Under the pieces are notes generated by a model that saw nothing but the letters and a program-made list of their open reading frames with translations, did no database searches and was not told the origin of the DNA. From NCBI RefSeq assembly GCF_000772935.1, contig NZ_JPVR01000057.1, positions 1 through 55,004 on the forward strand: a stretch of 55,004 bases of DNA. Direction: 5' to 3'. How positions within the stretch are numbered: position 1 is the first letter of the stretch; every line of letters begins with the position of its first letter. Positions 10,751-20,764 of the stretch are shown in pieces. A program made the translations under genes and the position numbers. Source of the DNA: Lysinibacillus boronitolerans JCM 21713 = 10a = NBRC 103108 (GTDB lineage Bacteria > Bacillota > Bacilli > Bacillales_A > Planococcaceae).

Positions 10751-11615
10751 CGATAAACCCTTCTAGCTCATCTTTAGAAAAGCTGTATGTCTCTAAGCAG
10801 AAGTGACATTGTGCCTCTGCACCGCCGTCCTCATCAATCATTTCTCTAATTTCCGCTGTTCCTAGACCTAAAATTGCCGCACCAAACCGCTCTTTTGAAC
10901 ATTGACATTTAAATTCAACTGGCATGGAATCTAAAATTTGTAGATGTCCATTCCCTAATACAGCTTCTAAAATTTGCTCTGGTGTAAAGCCTTTTTCAAT
11001 CATTTTTGAAACAGGCTCTATTGTAGCAAGGTGTTGCTCAATTTCAGTTATCGTTTCTTCCTCACAGCCTGGCATTAATTGAAGTATAAATCCGCCTGCT
11101 GCAAGAATAGTGTTGTCTGGATTAACTAACACGCCTAAACCTACAGATGACGGTACTTGCTCAGATGTAGCAAAATAATAAGTAAAATCTTCAGCAATTT
11201 CGCCAGAAACAATTGGTGTTTGTCCTGAAAACATGTCTCTTAAACCAAGGTCTTTAACGATTGTAAGAGCACCTTCTGTTCCAACACCTGCTCGAACATC
11301 AAGCTTTCCTTGCTCATTTAAATCAAAGTGTACATGAGGGTTTGTCACAAATCCACGCACTTCTCCATGTGCATTACTATCAATTACCATTGGGCCAATT
11401 GGACCGTTGCCCTCAATTTTAATAGTGATTTTCTCTTCACCTTTTAACATGGCTCCCATCATAACAGCCGCTGTCATTGAACGACCCAAAGCTGCTGATA
11501 CGACTGGCCATGTATCGTGACGGCGTTGCACTTCTCCTACTGTGGCTGTTGTACGTGCTGCAAACACACGAACTTGTCCATTAAATCCTAAACCTCTTAC
11601 TAAATAATCACTCAT
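10734..11615 (-). CDS. hslO: Redox-regulated chaperone Hsp33
   Basis: Holdase activated by oxidation and unfolding, protecting cytosolic proteins during oxidative stress. All four zinc-binding cysteines are present: CxC at 237/239 and CxxC at 270/273. The N-terminal domain has the family sequences RVFAARTT and [24 protein letters not shown] 11615 with TGAGGGA upstream is preferred over the ATG at 11633, giving 293 aa. Second gene of the coaX-hslO-yacD group. Confidence 0.94.
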   Translation of the reverse strand: MSDYLVRGLGFNGQVRVFAARTTATVGEVQRRHDTWPVVSAALGRSMTAAVMMGAMLKGEEKITIKIEGNGPIGPMVIDSNAHGEVRGFVTNPHVHFDLNEQGKLDVRAGVGTEGALTIVKDLGLRDMFSGQTPIVSGEIAEDFTYYFATSEQVPSSVGLGVLVNPDNTILAAGGFILQLMPGCEEETITEIEQHLATIEPVSKMIEKGFTPEQILEAVLGNGHLQILDSMPVEFKCQCSKERFGAAILGLGTAEIREMIDEDGGAEAQCHFCLETYSFSKDELEGFIDELNA

Positions 11616-11636
11616 AAATGGAATGTCCCTCATTTC

Positions 11637-12404
11637 CTATTGGTTACGTTTATAGAGCTTATATAAACCCTTTAACGTTAAAAATGGATCTACAACATCT
11701 ATAATTTGTGTCTCCCCTGCGATTAGATTTGCTAATCCACCTGTAGCAATAACTAATGGCTCCTCTTTACTTTGTGCTTTTATACGATTAACAATGCCCT
11801 CAACTTGCCCGACAAAGCCATAAAAAATTCCCGCCTGCATGGCAGAAACGGTCGTTTTCCCCACGATATGTGTAGGTCGAACGATTTCAATACGCGGCAA
11901 TCTTGCAGCCTGTGTATAAAGAGCCTCTGTAGAAATAGTGATGCCTGGCGCAATAGCTCCCCCCATGTAATCACCCTTTTCGTTCAAATAACAATAGGTT
12001 GTTGCTGTCCCAAAATCAACTATGATACAAGGGGCCTTATATAAATCTAGAGCTGCTATGGCATTCACTATGCGATCAGACCCAACCTCACGTGGATTTT
12101 CGTATTTAATATTTAAACCCGTTTTTACACCTGGTCCTACTACCAAAGGCTTTTTTCGAAAATACTTCTGGCACATCGCCTCTAGGGAAAACATAATTGG
12201 TGGCACAACTGAGGATATAATAATGCCTGTTATTTGTTCAAATGAAATGCCTGCATGATTAAAAAAGGAAAGAACTTGCATGGCATATTCATCTTCTGTT
12301 TTATGAAGATCCGTCACCATACGCCAATGGAAGGCTAATTGATCGTTGTCATCATAGACACCTAATACAATATTTGAATTCCCTGCATCTAAAACTAAAA
12401 TCAA
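11637..12404 (-). CDS. coaX: Type III pantothenate kinase
   Basis: First step of coenzyme A synthesis, phosphorylating pantothenate. The ASKHA-fold kinase has the phosphate loop [11 protein letters not shown] at the N-terminus and [13 protein letters not shown] later, plus [10 protein letters not shown] at 12402-12404 is chosen because GGGAGGTG lies 6 bases upstream and the resulting [11 protein letters not shown] aligns with known CoaX starts; the frame extends in phase to 12449 without a site. 255 aa. The hslO start lies 21 bases downstream of the coaX stop. Confidence 0.92.
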   Translation of the reverse strand: MILVLDAGNSNIVLGVYDDNDQLAFHWRMVTDLHKTEDEYAMQVLSFFNHAGISFEQITGIIISSVVPPIMFSLEAMCQKYFRKKPLVVGPGVKTGLNIKYENPREVGSDRIVNAIAALDLYKAPCIIVDFGTATTYCYLNEKGDYMGGAIAPGITISTEALYTQAARLPRIEIVRPTHIVGKTTVSAMQAGIFYGFVGQVEGIVNRIKAQSKEEPLVIATGGLANLIAGETQIIDVVDPFLTLKGLYKLYKRNQ

Positions 12405-12510
12405 AAATGACACCTCCCATATCGTCATTGTAACTTTCGCAATCCCCATATTACAACATTCTCTCTAACTGGAATGAGGATAAAACACTTTAGAAAATGA
12501 TACCATACTT

Positions 12511-12533
12511 TTTATCTTGATTCAGCAGATGTT
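12511..12533 (+). repeat. Dispersed intergenic repeat, copy 1
   Basis: TTTATCTTGATTC, A, GCAGATGTT: 22 of 23 bases match 51861-51883, the only difference being A versus T at the 14th base. Both copies lie in minus-strand intergenic gaps and have the same orientation. The sequence following the match differs between the copies. Confidence 0.5.
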
Positions 12534-12614
12534 GTTTGTACTGTAGGGGGCATGCTAGGTACAGCACCGTCTACTACAAATGGAGATCAAAACTATATTG
12601 TTTCATCCTTCCAT

Positions 12615-12644
12615 AAAAAGAGGCACCTAAATATGGCCGCCTCT
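12615..12644 (-). terminator. Terminator of the aldo/keto reductase gene
   Basis: Minus-strand hairpin AGAGGCG / TGCCTCT (12644..12638 and about 12625..12619) followed by TTTTTAT, directly past the stop at 12652. Confidence 0.6.
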
Positions 12645-12651
12645 CTTAAGA

Positions 12652-13485
12652 TCATTTGAAATTAAATTTTTCTGGATCTGGACCACAACGCAGTCCATCG
12701 TTCATTGCATCCAACTGTGTCATTTCCTGCTCAGTTAACGCAAAGTCAAAAACAGCTAGGTTTTCAGTCATACGTGCAGGTGTCATCGTTTTTGGAATCG
12801 TGACAACATCATGTTGTACATCATAGCGTAATACAATCTGTGCAGGCGTTTTGCCGTATTTAGCGGCTAGCTCTTGAATCAAAGTTTCTTCCAGTAGAGA
12901 ACCATTCATCAACGGAGACCATGCCTCCACCTGTATGCCCTTATCCTTACAGTAAGCACGTACTTCCTCCTGTGTTAAGTGCGGATGGAATTCAATTTGA
13001 TTAATAACAGGGACGACAGTCGTTTCCTTCAAAAGGCTTTCTAAATGGTGTACGTGGAAATTACTAACCCCAATTGAACGTACTCGACCATCTTGGTAAA
13101 TCTTTTCTAGCGCTTTATAAACCTCAAGATAATTTTGGTCTATTCCAGGCCAATGTACTAAATATAAATCCAAATAGTCTAATCCTATTTTTTCTAAACT
13201 GCTGTCATATGCCGCAAGTGTTTCTTCATAGGAAAGTCCATCGTTCCAAACTTTTGATGTGATAAATAATTCTTCACGAGTTACTATGCCTTCTTCAATG
13301 GCTGCTCGTATCCCTCGTCCAACACTTTCCTCGTTGCGATATACTTGTGCTGTATCAATACTACGATAACCTTTTGCTATAGCTGTTTTAACTGCTTCAG
13401 CTAGGTCATCTCCTTCGGGTACTCGAAAAACACCATAACCAACCAACGGCATTTTAAGTCCATTATTCAATACAACATTTCCCAT
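12652..13485 (-). CDS. Aldo/keto reductase (NADPH-dependent, YvgN/YtbE type)
   Basis: A TIM-barrel oxidoreductase reducing aldehydes such as methylglyoxal with NADPH; the physiological substrate cannot be read. Catalytic tetrad sequences are present: SIDTAQVYRNE (Asp, Tyr), FITSKVW (Lys) and LYLVHWPG (His). The cofactor-binding end has the typical IPKTMTPARMTENL. 277 aa is the usual length for the AKR5 group. It is inserted between ftsH and coaX, which are adjacent in B. subtilis, and has its own terminator, so it is an independent unit. Confidence 0.88.
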   Translation of the reverse strand: MGNVVLNNGLKMPLVGYGVFRVPEGDDLAEAVKTAIAKGYRSIDTAQVYRNEESVGRGIRAAIEEGIVTREELFITSKVWNDGLSYEETLAAYDSSLEKIGLDYLDLYLVHWPGIDQNYLEVYKALEKIYQDGRVRSIGVSNFHVHHLESLLKETTVVPVINQIEFHPHLTQEEVRAYCKDKGIQVEAWSPLMNGSLLEETLIQELAAKYGKTPAQIVLRYDVQHDVVTIPKTMTPARMTENLAVFDFALTEQEMTQLDAMNDGLRCGPDPEKFNFK

Positions 13486-13605
13486 GCGTATACACTCCCA
13501 TCTGTTTTAGCTAACAAATACCACATCACTCTATCCTAAATGTAGATCGTTGCAGCTTGTCTTTTTTACTACTTTATCCTAATGCTTATTAGCAAGAAAA
13601 GGCAA

Positions 13606-13641
13606 AGAAAAAGACTGCTTACTGAACTAGTAAACAGTCTT
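13606..13641 (-). terminator. Terminator of ftsH
   Basis: Minus-strand hairpin with 13-base arms (13641..13629 and 13623..13611, one G-U pair), 5-base loop, then TTTTTC. It begins 9 bases past the ftsH stop. Confidence 0.85.
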
Positions 13642-13649
13642 CCCTATTT

Positions 13650-15677
13650 TTAATCACGTTTTTCATCGATACCCTTAGGTGCATCATTTGGTTCTTTACG
13701 TTCTTTTGCTAGATCCAAAGTTGTTGGATTTGGCTCTTTACTTAATAGCTCTTTTTCAACAACAGGTTCACCAATAGTATCTAATGTGGGCTTTGATTCA
13801 ATTTTTGGAGTGTTCTCCTCAATTTTTTCTACAGCCTCTGGTTCTGGTAATACACCATGATCACGTAAATGCTCAATTTCCTGTGCATTTAATGTTTCTT
13901 TTTCCATTAGTGTATTGGCAATTAAATCAAGCAGGTGACGCTTTTCCGTAAGGATACGCTTAGTACGCTCATATTGTGTATCAATAATTTTTTGCATTTC
14001 TTTATCAATTTCATAGGCGATTGAATCAGAATAGTTCTGGTCAGAATTAAAGTCGCGGCCAAGGAATACATTACCACCTTGACTTGAACCAAATTGCATT
14101 GCGCCAAGATTCTCACTCATTCCGTATTCAGTAACCATAGCACGGGCAATGCTTGTTACCTTTTGGAAATCGTTATGCGCTCCAGTAGAAACTTCACCAA
14201 GAACAATTTCTTCAGCTACACGACCACCAAGAAGACCTGCAATACGATCTAAAAGCTCTTGCTTTGTAGTAAAGAAGCGCTCTTCCTTCGGTAACATAAT
14301 CGCATATCCACCAGCTTGCCCACGAGGAACAATTGTTACTTTGTGTACTGTATCAGCCTCATCTAGTTCAAGACCAACGACTACGTGGCCAGCTTCATGG
14401 AAGGATACTAGTTTCTTCTCTTTGGCAGAATATACACGACTGGCTTTTGCAGGACCAGCGATTACTCGGTCTGATGCTTCATCGATATCTGCCATATTAA
14501 TAGTGCGTTTACTTTTTCGAGCCGCTACAAGCGCTGCCTCGTTTAGTAAGTTTTCTAAATCCGCACCTGAGAAACCTGGTGTACGTTGAGCAACAGCTGC
14601 TAAATCAACTGTATCTGCTAAAGGCTTATTGCGTGCATGTACTTTAAGAATTGCCTCACGACCTTTTACATCAGGGTGCCCTACTGTAATTTGACGGTCA
14701 AAACGGCCTGGACGTAATAACGCTTTATCTAAAATATCTGGGCGGTTTGTTGCGGCAATGATAATAATCCCTTCATTGGCACCGAAACCATCCATTTCAA
14801 CTAATAACTGGTTTAATGTTTGTTCACGCTCATCATGGCCTCCACCGAGACCAGCACCACGTTGACGACCTACTGCATCAATCTCATCGATAAAGATGAT
14901 ACATGGAGCATTTTTCTTAGCATTTTCAAATAGATCTCGAACACGTGAAGCACCTACACCGACAAACATTTCTACGAAGTCAGAACCTGAGATAGAGAAG
15001 AATGGGACGCCTGCTTCACCTGCTACTGCTCGTGCAAGTAATGTTTTACCTGTACCTGGAGGACCTACAAGTAAGATACCCTTTGGAATACGGGCACCAA
15101 TTTCAGTGAATTTGCGGTGGTCTTTTAAGAATTCTACCACTTCGACAAGTTCTGCTTTCTCTTCATCAGCACCTGCTACATCTGTAAAACGTACTTTTTT
15201 CTTTTGATCATCATATAGTTTAGCTTTACTTTTACCAAAGCTCATCACTTTATTACCGCCACCTTGAGATTGACTCATTAGGAAGAAGAATAAGAAAATG
15301 ATGATAATGAAAGGAATAATTCCTGTGAAGAATTGAATCCATCCACTTGTTTCTGGTGCTGCTAAAAAACTAATATTACTATTTTTATCCTTAGCAGCCT
15401 CATCGATGCGGTCCATTAAAGATTGGTTTTCACGAGGGATGTTTAAAGTAAAACTTTCCCCTTTTTCATACCCCTTCAGTGTTCCTTCAACGACGTAAAC
15501 TGATTTATCAGGTTGAATTGTAGCACTTGTTATTTCTTTCTTATCTAGAGCTTCTTGAAACTCATGATAAGTTAATTCTTTCGTTGGTGAATTTCCACCA
15601 TTGAAAGTACCAAAAATACCGATAATCACTAGGAAAATCAGTAGATAGAATATGGTATATCGAAATATTCGATTCAT
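13650..15677 (-). CDS. ftsH: ATP-dependent zinc metalloprotease FtsH
   Basis: Membrane-bound AAA protease for quality control of membrane and regulatory proteins; in Bacillus also needed for sporulation entry. Two membrane helices (about 7-24 and 113-134) flank an external domain. The AAA module has Walker A GPPGTGKT (205-212), Walker [10 protein letters not shown] and the second-region-of-homology arginines; the zinc site HEAGH is at 427-431. The C-terminal 60 residues are charged and disordered. ATG 15677 (AGGAGG six bases upstream) is preferred to ATG 15692. 675 aa. Confidence 0.96.
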   Translation of the reverse strand: MNRIFRYTIFYLLIFLVIIGIFGTFNGGNSPTKELTYHEFQEALDKKEITSATIQPDKSVYVVEGTLKGYEKGESFTLNIPRENQSLMDRIDEAAKDKNSNISFLAAPETSGWIQFFTGIIPFIIIIFLFFFLMSQSQGGGNKVMSFGKSKAKLYDDQKKKVRFTDVAGADEEKAELVEVVEFLKDHRKFTEIGARIPKGILLVGPPGTGKTLLARAVAGEAGVPFFSISGSDFVEMFVGVGASRVRDLFENAKKNAPCIIFIDEIDAVGRQRGAGLGGGHDEREQTLNQLLVEMDGFGANEGIIIIAATNRPDILDKALLRPGRFDRQITVGHPDVKGREAILKVHARNKPLADTVDLAAVAQRTPGFSGADLENLLNEAALVAARKSKRTINMADIDEASDRVIAGPAKASRVYSAKEKKLVSFHEAGHVVVGLELDEADTVHKVTIVPRGQAGGYAIMLPKEERFFTTKQELLDRIAGLLGGRVAEEIVLGEVSTGAHNDFQKVTSIARAMVTEYGMSENLGAMQFGSSQGGNVFLGRDFNSDQNYSDSIAYEIDKEMQKIIDTQYERTKRILTEKRHLLDLIANTLMEKETLNAQEIEHLRDHGVLPEPEAVEKIEENTPKIESKPTLDTIGEPVVEKELLSKEPNPTTLDLAKERKEPNDAPKGIDEKRD

Positions 15678-15959
15678 CTCCAGCCTCCTCATTACAAACA
15701 GAAAAATTATAAGTAAAATCTTAACATATCATGATTTCATCATACAACGAAAAGCCCTACTTAAAAAATGTTTCGTTCACTTATTGCCGTTATCACAACA
15801 GTTTTTAGGCCATCTTTATATGTCCCAGCGTAATTGTACCTGTTCCTCGGGCTCGATATAGCTAAACATTGTGTCAAGATTTTGAATTATGTTCAACATA
15901 ACAAAAAATACGTGACTTGCGCTGGAGACCTTTACTTTTTATAGCTGGTCTTTTGTATC
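15678..15959. promoter_or_regulatory. ftsH upstream region with an unassigned palindrome
   Basis: This 282-bp gap lies between hpt and ftsH. A perfect 7+1+7 palindrome (TTATGTTCAACATAA) occupies 15887-15901, and minus-strand TTGACA lies just downstream of it (15876..15871 region) without a convincing -10 at normal spacing. The palindrome could be an operator for ftsH. No gene is evident. Confidence 0.35.
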
Positions 15960-16502
15960 TTAGAAAGAATATACCTCAGGCTTCAAAATACCGATATAAG
16001 GTAAGTTACGATATTTTTCAGCGTAATCTAAGCCATATCCTACAACAAAGCCATCTGGCACTTCAAAACCAACATAGTCAGCAGATAGATTTACTTTTCG
16101 GCCTGATGGTTTATCAAGTAATGTAACAATTTTAATGGACTTTGCTTTGCGGTATTTAAATAAATCTACTAGATAGCTTAAAGTTAAACCACTATCAATA
16201 ATGTCCTCGATAATTAATACGTCACGCCCCTCAACGCTTGTATTCAAATCCTTTAAAATCTTTACTTCACCAGACGACACGGTAGCATTTCCATAGCTAG
16301 ACACATCCATAAAATCAAGTTCGATGAAAGAATCGAAGCGTTTCATTAGGTCTGTCATAAATGGCATTGCCCCTTTAAGTACGCCAACAGCTAATGGAAA
16401 TGCATCTTTGTATTCCTCTGTTAATTGCGCGCCTAAGTCTGCAATTCTTTCTTGCAGTTGTTCTTCTGTAATCATAATTTTTTCGATGTCGTTTTGTAAC
16501 AT
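15960..16502 (-). CDS. hpt: Hypoxanthine(-guanine) phosphoribosyltransferase
   Basis: Purine salvage: hypoxanthine or guanine plus PRPP to the nucleotide. The PRPP loop [14 protein letters not shown] is at 95-108 and the purine-contacting [18 protein letters not shown] near the end. 180 aa is standard. GAGGAGG precedes the ATG. As in B. subtilis it sits between tilS and ftsH; in that species HprT interacts with TilS and responds to ppGpp. Confidence 0.95.
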   Translation of the reverse strand: MLQNDIEKIMITEEQLQERIADLGAQLTEEYKDAFPLAVGVLKGAMPFMTDLMKRFDSFIELDFMDVSSYGNATVSSGEVKILKDLNTSVEGRDVLIIEDIIDSGLTLSYLVDLFKYRKAKSIKIVTLLDKPSGRKVNLSADYVGFEVPDGFVVGYGLDYAEKYRNLPYIGILKPEVYSF

Positions 16503-16569
16503 ATCGATTCCTCCTCGTGATGTATCAAAAAATCTTCACCCTATTTCGGTGAAATATTTTACAAAGACC

Positions 16570-17976
16570 TTAGTCTACGATGAGCACTGTATCATCGTTT
16601 GGTTGCGGAGTGGTTGAAAAAAATATTCCCATACGCACACCAATTACCGCTACCACCTCATCAGATTGAGAAATCAGTAACGGCCAGCTATTTCGCTCAT
16701 TTAAAGGAATCTTTTCATCTATAAAAAGGCGAGATAAGCGTTTTGGCTGATCCATTCCTTTTAACAGCATTCTATCTCCATCCTTGCGTGCCCGAACATA
16801 GAGCGGTAGGTGGAGTTTGCTAGCGTTAAAATAAAAAAGTTGTGCAGTATCCGTCAGCAATTCAGACGATAAATCATGCAAATTGACTACGCGTAAGCGC
16901 TCACCATTTGTCAGTGTTGTCCAGCCATTAGCAGTCAAAATAACCTGTTTCTCAGGAGAAGCTGGGCACTCTAACGGCTCATTTTTCTGAATCGTTAATT
17001 TTCCATAACGGCGAACTGCTAGAAAATCCTCAGGTAAGTGAATTTCAGCATACCCTGCTGTTGTATCACAAAGCTTTAAAATTGAAGTCAATAAGGCATA
17101 ACTTTGTATCGTATTTGAATCTTTGTAAAGATAGTTTAATAGTATTAAAATGAGCCTCCTTTGTAAAGCAAGTGGTACCAATTGAAAAGCCTCAATTTCC
17201 ATGCTATATGTATTTTCATTATTTCTTATGATGATTTGGGAAAATACATCTTGGGCCAATGTCATTAAAAAGGTATCGTCTTCTTGCAATTGCTTTGTGA
17301 AATGGGTCACCTGTTCAGTCACTCGCGGATTCTCTGCCTCCAATAAGGGGACCACATGATGTCTGAAACGATTACGTACATAGGTATCTTTAGAATTGCT
17401 AGCATCTTCTCGATAATTTAAACCTTTTCTAAGTAAATATTCCCTTATTTCAGACTTTGTAACCGTTAAAAACGGACGAATTAATGTTTTTCCTTCAAAA
17501 AGTCTTTGAGGACGTATGCCCTGCATGCTATTCATTGTTGCATTTTTTGTAAGGGCCATTAATACTGATTCCAGTTGGTCATCCGCATGATGTGCAGTTA
17601 CAAGCTTATTAGCATTTGTTTTTTGCAAAATTTCTTTGAAATATTGATACCTTTCCCTACGACAAATTAACTGTGTATTACCATTTTCCTGTGCCATTAT
17701 TGCAGGTATTGAAATTTCCGTGGCATGTAGATAAATACCATTAGCGTCACAATATTTTTGAACAAAGGCTCTATCCTCAGCAGAGGCTTCCCCCCTCAAC
17801 ATATGATCAACATGTACGGCTTCCACCTGAATGTTCCACTGCTCCTGGGTTTGAATAAAGTAATGAAGTAAAGCCATAGAGTCTACCCCACCCGAAACGG
17901 CGACGAGAAGATGGTCGCCTTGCTGTAATAATTGCTCTTCTTCAATAAATGTTTTGACCTTTAATTCAAATGACAA
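16570..17976 (-). CDS. tilS: tRNA(Ile) lysidine synthetase
   Basis: Modifies C34 of the CAU-anticodon isoleucine tRNA to lysidine so that it reads AUA. PP-loop ATPase motif AVSGGVDS (26-33); the tRNA-binding region holds HHADDQLES and a C-terminal TilS domain containing KDGDRMLLKG. 468 aa is normal. The start codon is TTG (17974-17976) with GGGGAGGAG upstream. It follows spoIIE by 29 bp, so co-transcription is likely. Confidence 0.93.
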   Translation of the reverse strand: MSFELKVKTFIEEEQLLQQGDHLLVAVSGGVDSMALLHYFIQTQEQWNIQVEAVHVDHMLRGEASAEDRAFVQKYCDANGIYLHATEISIPAIMAQENGNTQLICRRERYQYFKEILQKTNANKLVTAHHADDQLESVLMALTKNATMNSMQGIRPQRLFEGKTLIRPFLTVTKSEIREYLLRKGLNYREDASNSKDTYVRNRFRHHVVPLLEAENPRVTEQVTHFTKQLQEDDTFLMTLAQDVFSQIIIRNNENTYSMEIEAFQLVPLALQRRLILILLNYLYKDSNTIQSYALLTSILKLCDTTAGYAEIHLPEDFLAVRRYGKLTIQKNEPLECPASPEKQVILTANGWTTLTNGERLRVVNLHDLSSELLTDTAQLFYFNASKLHLPLYVRARKDGDRMLLKGMDQPKRLSRLFIDEKIPLNERNSWPLLISQSDEVVAVIGVRMGIFFSTTPQPNDDTVLIVD

Positions 17977-18005
17977 ACGCTTCTCCTCCCCTTTTCGTTG
18001 TTATT

Positions 18006-20399
18006 TTAAGATGATTTACTCATTGAATATTGAGCTGGTCTAAAGACAGCCCATGTCGGAACAACATGCGTTACCTCTAACATTAATACTGTACAATCAT
18101 CTTCTATTTCAAAATAACCTTGGAATGATTGCATAATGGTTGTTAGCTTTTCTTGAATTGTTTTATTTGTACTAGCTACCTGCTGTGCGAAAGCTAAAAA
18201 TGTCTCCTCTTGTTCATCCCAATCAGCTACACTTGAGAACAGCCCATCTGAATGCATTAAAATAACGTCACCTGCCTTCAGTTTTCTTTTTTCAGCTTCG
18301 ACTGCTGAAATAGATAAGAATCCTACAGGTGCAGCATTACTTTCAACTTTCAGTACCTCTTTTCCACGCAAAATGTAGGTAGACATTCCACCAGCCTTCC
18401 ACGACCACAAATCGCCGTGCTGTAAATCGACAAGTGCAAAATCAAGTGTTGCATACATATCATCTTGCTGCTTTAATGCCATGACATAATGGAGCGTATG
18501 CATCGCAGTTTCAGGATTCATATTGTAATTTAGGCACTCTCTCATCAAATGGATCAATTTTCTACTTTCATGTTGTGCTTCTTTACTTTGCCCCATACCA
18601 TCAGACAGCAATATTGCAAATAATCCAGGATGCAACTGGAAAAGAGCATGGGAATCACCAGAATATAGAGTTGCATCTTTAGACATGCTATATATATCAT
18701 ACTCTACTTCAAAGCTAATAGCTGATCTAAAGCATATTTGAACATGACGAAACGGTATTTCACAAGCTACTACTTTTTCAATTTCAAAAGGTTCATCAAA
18801 AATCTCATAAAGAATTGGCAGAATCATACGTTCAGCTAATGTTGTATCTTCCTCCCAGTTGACACGTGCTGGTGCTAAGGCACAAACAATCTTTCTTGCC
18901 CCAGGCTTATTGCTTAGAACATCAAGTTGAAAACATTCGATATTAGCCTCCTTTAAACGTTCAACAATGTCCTTTTCAACACTTACAAAAGAAATTGTAT
19001 CCTCCTTCATCTCAGCAATTAACTGATTTAAATGATTGCTCATATCGCGAAGTTGAAGGGCAATCATTTTTTTGCCATGGAAATATTGTCCATTAATACG
19101 TTCTCTATAAAGTTCTGTATCTAATTCCTCAAAAATTTTCGTGGACTTCACGCATTTATAGCGTATTTGTTCTTCAACACGATGAATAGCTGATTCCTTG
19201 CCTACTCCTTTCATATGAAACCAATCTGTCATCAGCTTGTCCATACCATTATTTTGCGCACCCCAGCAATGATCGTAACGGAAACAGCTTAAACAAGTAT
19301 TCATTGGAGCTACTTCCTTTGCGGCTTCAACAGGTGCTGTCATAAAGCGATCAAACACAAGTTCCTTCATGAATTGTACAAAATGCTGAAAGTGCTCTAA
19401 TTTATACGTTACATGTTCCGTTAACCAATTCTGTCGGGCTAGTAAAATCTCCTCTCGTTGTGGAAAGAGCTTGTCCCTTACCTTATCTGAATATTTCTTT
19501 GGAATTGTTAGAAATAGAACACTCCCAATAACAATTGAGGTGAAATAAACACTATCTAAAGGCAAAGTGGCGTCATAAAATAAAAAAAATACACTAGGTA
19601 AAATACTACCGAGAGCAACACCAAACCTACCACCTTTCGCTCCCATACCTGCACATAATCCTGTTAAGGTAGCTACCGAGAGCATGCCAGTAAACGAAAG
19701 CTTGGCCACACCAATAAGCGTCCCTAGCACTGCGCCAATGACAGTTGCTAACGGAACACTTCCAACCAATGCGCCAAAACAGATAAAGAGCTGCAGTAAA
19801 AAAATAGGGAGTGAAAAATAGCTTATTACAACCGTTTGCATTCCGGTAAGCATGGCTGCAAAGACGACTAATCCTGAACCAAGCTTTTCATATGTCCAAT
19901 GCGTCGTAAACCATTCATACGAATTAACAAATAATACTTGCATAAACAATGTCATAATAAGAGCTAAAGCTGCTTCACAGCCCACATAAAATTGTACAAG
20001 CACTGGTGGTAAGCCCTGATACATCACTCCTTGCCACATTATTTGTACCAGTAACACAGCTAAAGACACCGCAATACTTTGGGGCAGTTGCCAATAACGG
20101 AAACGCATAATACATTCATACAGGAGAATTTGTAAAGCGAGAATTAAGACTTGTCCAAAGCCTAAGAAAAAGCACCCCGCTAAACTCCCAAATAAAACAA
20201 ATTTGGCATACTCCCTATATTTTGTTCGAATAATGGCCCAAAAAGGAACTGAGAACGGTACAGCCGCTTCAAATACAACAGATTGAGCCAAGAAAAAGGC
20301 GGTTAAAAAAAAGAGAGAGCCTATTAGGATCTGCTTCTTTTTCAAACCTATTTTTTGGTCATCTACATCCGTTGTATTATACCATTCAATACTTGTCAT
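18006..20399 (-). CDS. spoIIE: Stage II sporulation protein E, serine phosphatase
   Basis: Dephosphorylates SpoIIAA at the asymmetric septum to release sigma-F in the forespore, and helps place the septum with FtsZ. The first ~310 residues contain about ten hydrophobic helices; a central region follows; the C-terminal PP2C domain has DGMG at about 600, HSDG near 717-720 and the metal-binding DD at 767-768. 797 aa compares with 827 in B. subtilis. AAAGGGGA precedes the ATG. The upstream promoter has the unusual 21-bp spacer known for Spo0A-activated spoIIE. Confidence 0.96.
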   Translation of the reverse strand: MTSIEWYNTTDVDDQKIGLKKKQILIGSLFFLTAFFLAQSVVFEAAVPFSVPFWAIIRTKYREYAKFVLFGSLAGCFFLGFGQVLILALQILLYECIMRFRYWQLPQSIAVSLAVLLVQIMWQGVMYQGLPPVLVQFYVGCEAALALIMTLFMQVLFVNSYEWFTTHWTYEKLGSGLVVFAAMLTGMQTVVISYFSLPIFLLQLFICFGALVGSVPLATVIGAVLGTLIGVAKLSFTGMLSVATLTGLCAGMGAKGGRFGVALGSILPSVFFLFYDATLPLDSVYFTSIVIGSVLFLTIPKKYSDKVRDKLFPQREEILLARQNWLTEHVTYKLEHFQHFVQFMKELVFDRFMTAPVEAAKEVAPMNTCLSCFRYDHCWGAQNNGMDKLMTDWFHMKGVGKESAIHRVEEQIRYKCVKSTKIFEELDTELYRERINGQYFHGKKMIALQLRDMSNHLNQLIAEMKEDTISFVSVEKDIVERLKEANIECFQLDVLSNKPGARKIVCALAPARVNWEEDTTLAERMILPILYEIFDEPFEIEKVVACEIPFRHVQICFRSAISFEVEYDIYSMSKDATLYSGDSHALFQLHPGLFAILLSDGMGQSKEAQHESRKLIHLMRECLNYNMNPETAMHTLHYVMALKQQDDMYATLDFALVDLQHGDLWSWKAGGMSTYILRGKEVLKVESNAAPVGFLSISAVEAEKRKLKAGDVILMHSDGLFSSVADWDEQEETFLAFAQQVASTNKTIQEKLTTIMQSFQGYFEIEDDCTVLMLEVTHVVPTWAVFRPAQYSMSKSS

Positions 20400-20428
20400 T
20401 TAACTATCCCCTTTCCGCACTTTTGGTT

Positions 20429-20494
20429 ATTATAAAAAATTATGTGTGGAAAGATTGTCTGACGTTGACATAAAAAAATATAAATATTTCGACT
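20429..20494 (-). promoter_or_regulatory. Spo0A-type promoter of spoIIE (21-bp spacer) with 0A-like boxes
   Basis: Minus strand -35-like CAGACA (20461..20456), exactly 21 bp, then -10 TATAAT (20434..20429), 30 bases before the start codon. B. subtilis spoIIE is known for the same 21-bp spacing and activation by Spo0A~P. A 6-of-7 0A box, AGTCGAA, lies at 20494..20488, and weaker 5-of-7 matches overlap 20470..20456. Spacing is read directly; regulation is inferred. Confidence 0.65.
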
Positions 20495-20499
20495 AATAG

Positions 20500-20611
20500 C
20501 TATTCATAAATACGAGAATTGGCAACAATTTCTATAGTGAAACGCTTTTGATCAATAAAAATATCAGAAAATTCAATTACGGAATCAATATCATAATCAT
20601 TTACTATTCAT
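20500..20611 (-). pseudogene. Possible broken short gene upstream of spoIIE
   Basis: A minus-strand frame ending in TAG (20502..20500) reads DYDIDSVIEFSDIFIDQKRF then TIEIVANSRIYE, with a T-rich third-position pattern like real local genes. An ATG at 20611..20609 is just upstream, but a TGA interrupts; removing one A from the AAA near 20600 would join them into a 36-residue peptide. It may be a frameshifted small gene, a remnant, or chance. I do not recognise the peptide. Confidence 0.25.
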
Positions 20612-20764
20612 CTTAAAGCCTAATTTGAAGGGATTTTACCTACTATCAATGCTTTAATTCAACTATTCTCTAGGATATATTTCTACGTAAGAACAAAAAA
20701 TCCGCTAAAATACCCTTCTATGTAACTGTCCTGAAATATCTTTAAATATTTTTTACAAACCTAC
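20612..20764. other. Gap without identifiable features
   Basis: Between the spoIIE upstream region and the tRNA promoter the sequence is AT-rich with many stops in all frames. I see no gene or hairpin with a T-run. Confidence 0.4.

Larger units (their letters stand above)
12501..12659 (+). pseudogene. Possible purine-permease gene fragment in the coaX/aldo-keto reductase gap
   Basis: An open plus-strand frame without a start codon encodes YLDSADVVCTVGGMLGTAP followed by STTNGD (from about 12513). To my memory this resembles the conserved DSxxxxxGxxxGTSxxTxxxES segment of NCS2/AzgA-type purine permeases. The similarity fades after about 12575, and the right part runs through a hairpin and into the neighbouring gene. 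It also contains the dispersed repeat at 12511-12533. It could be a decayed fragment or coincidence. Confidence 0.25.
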
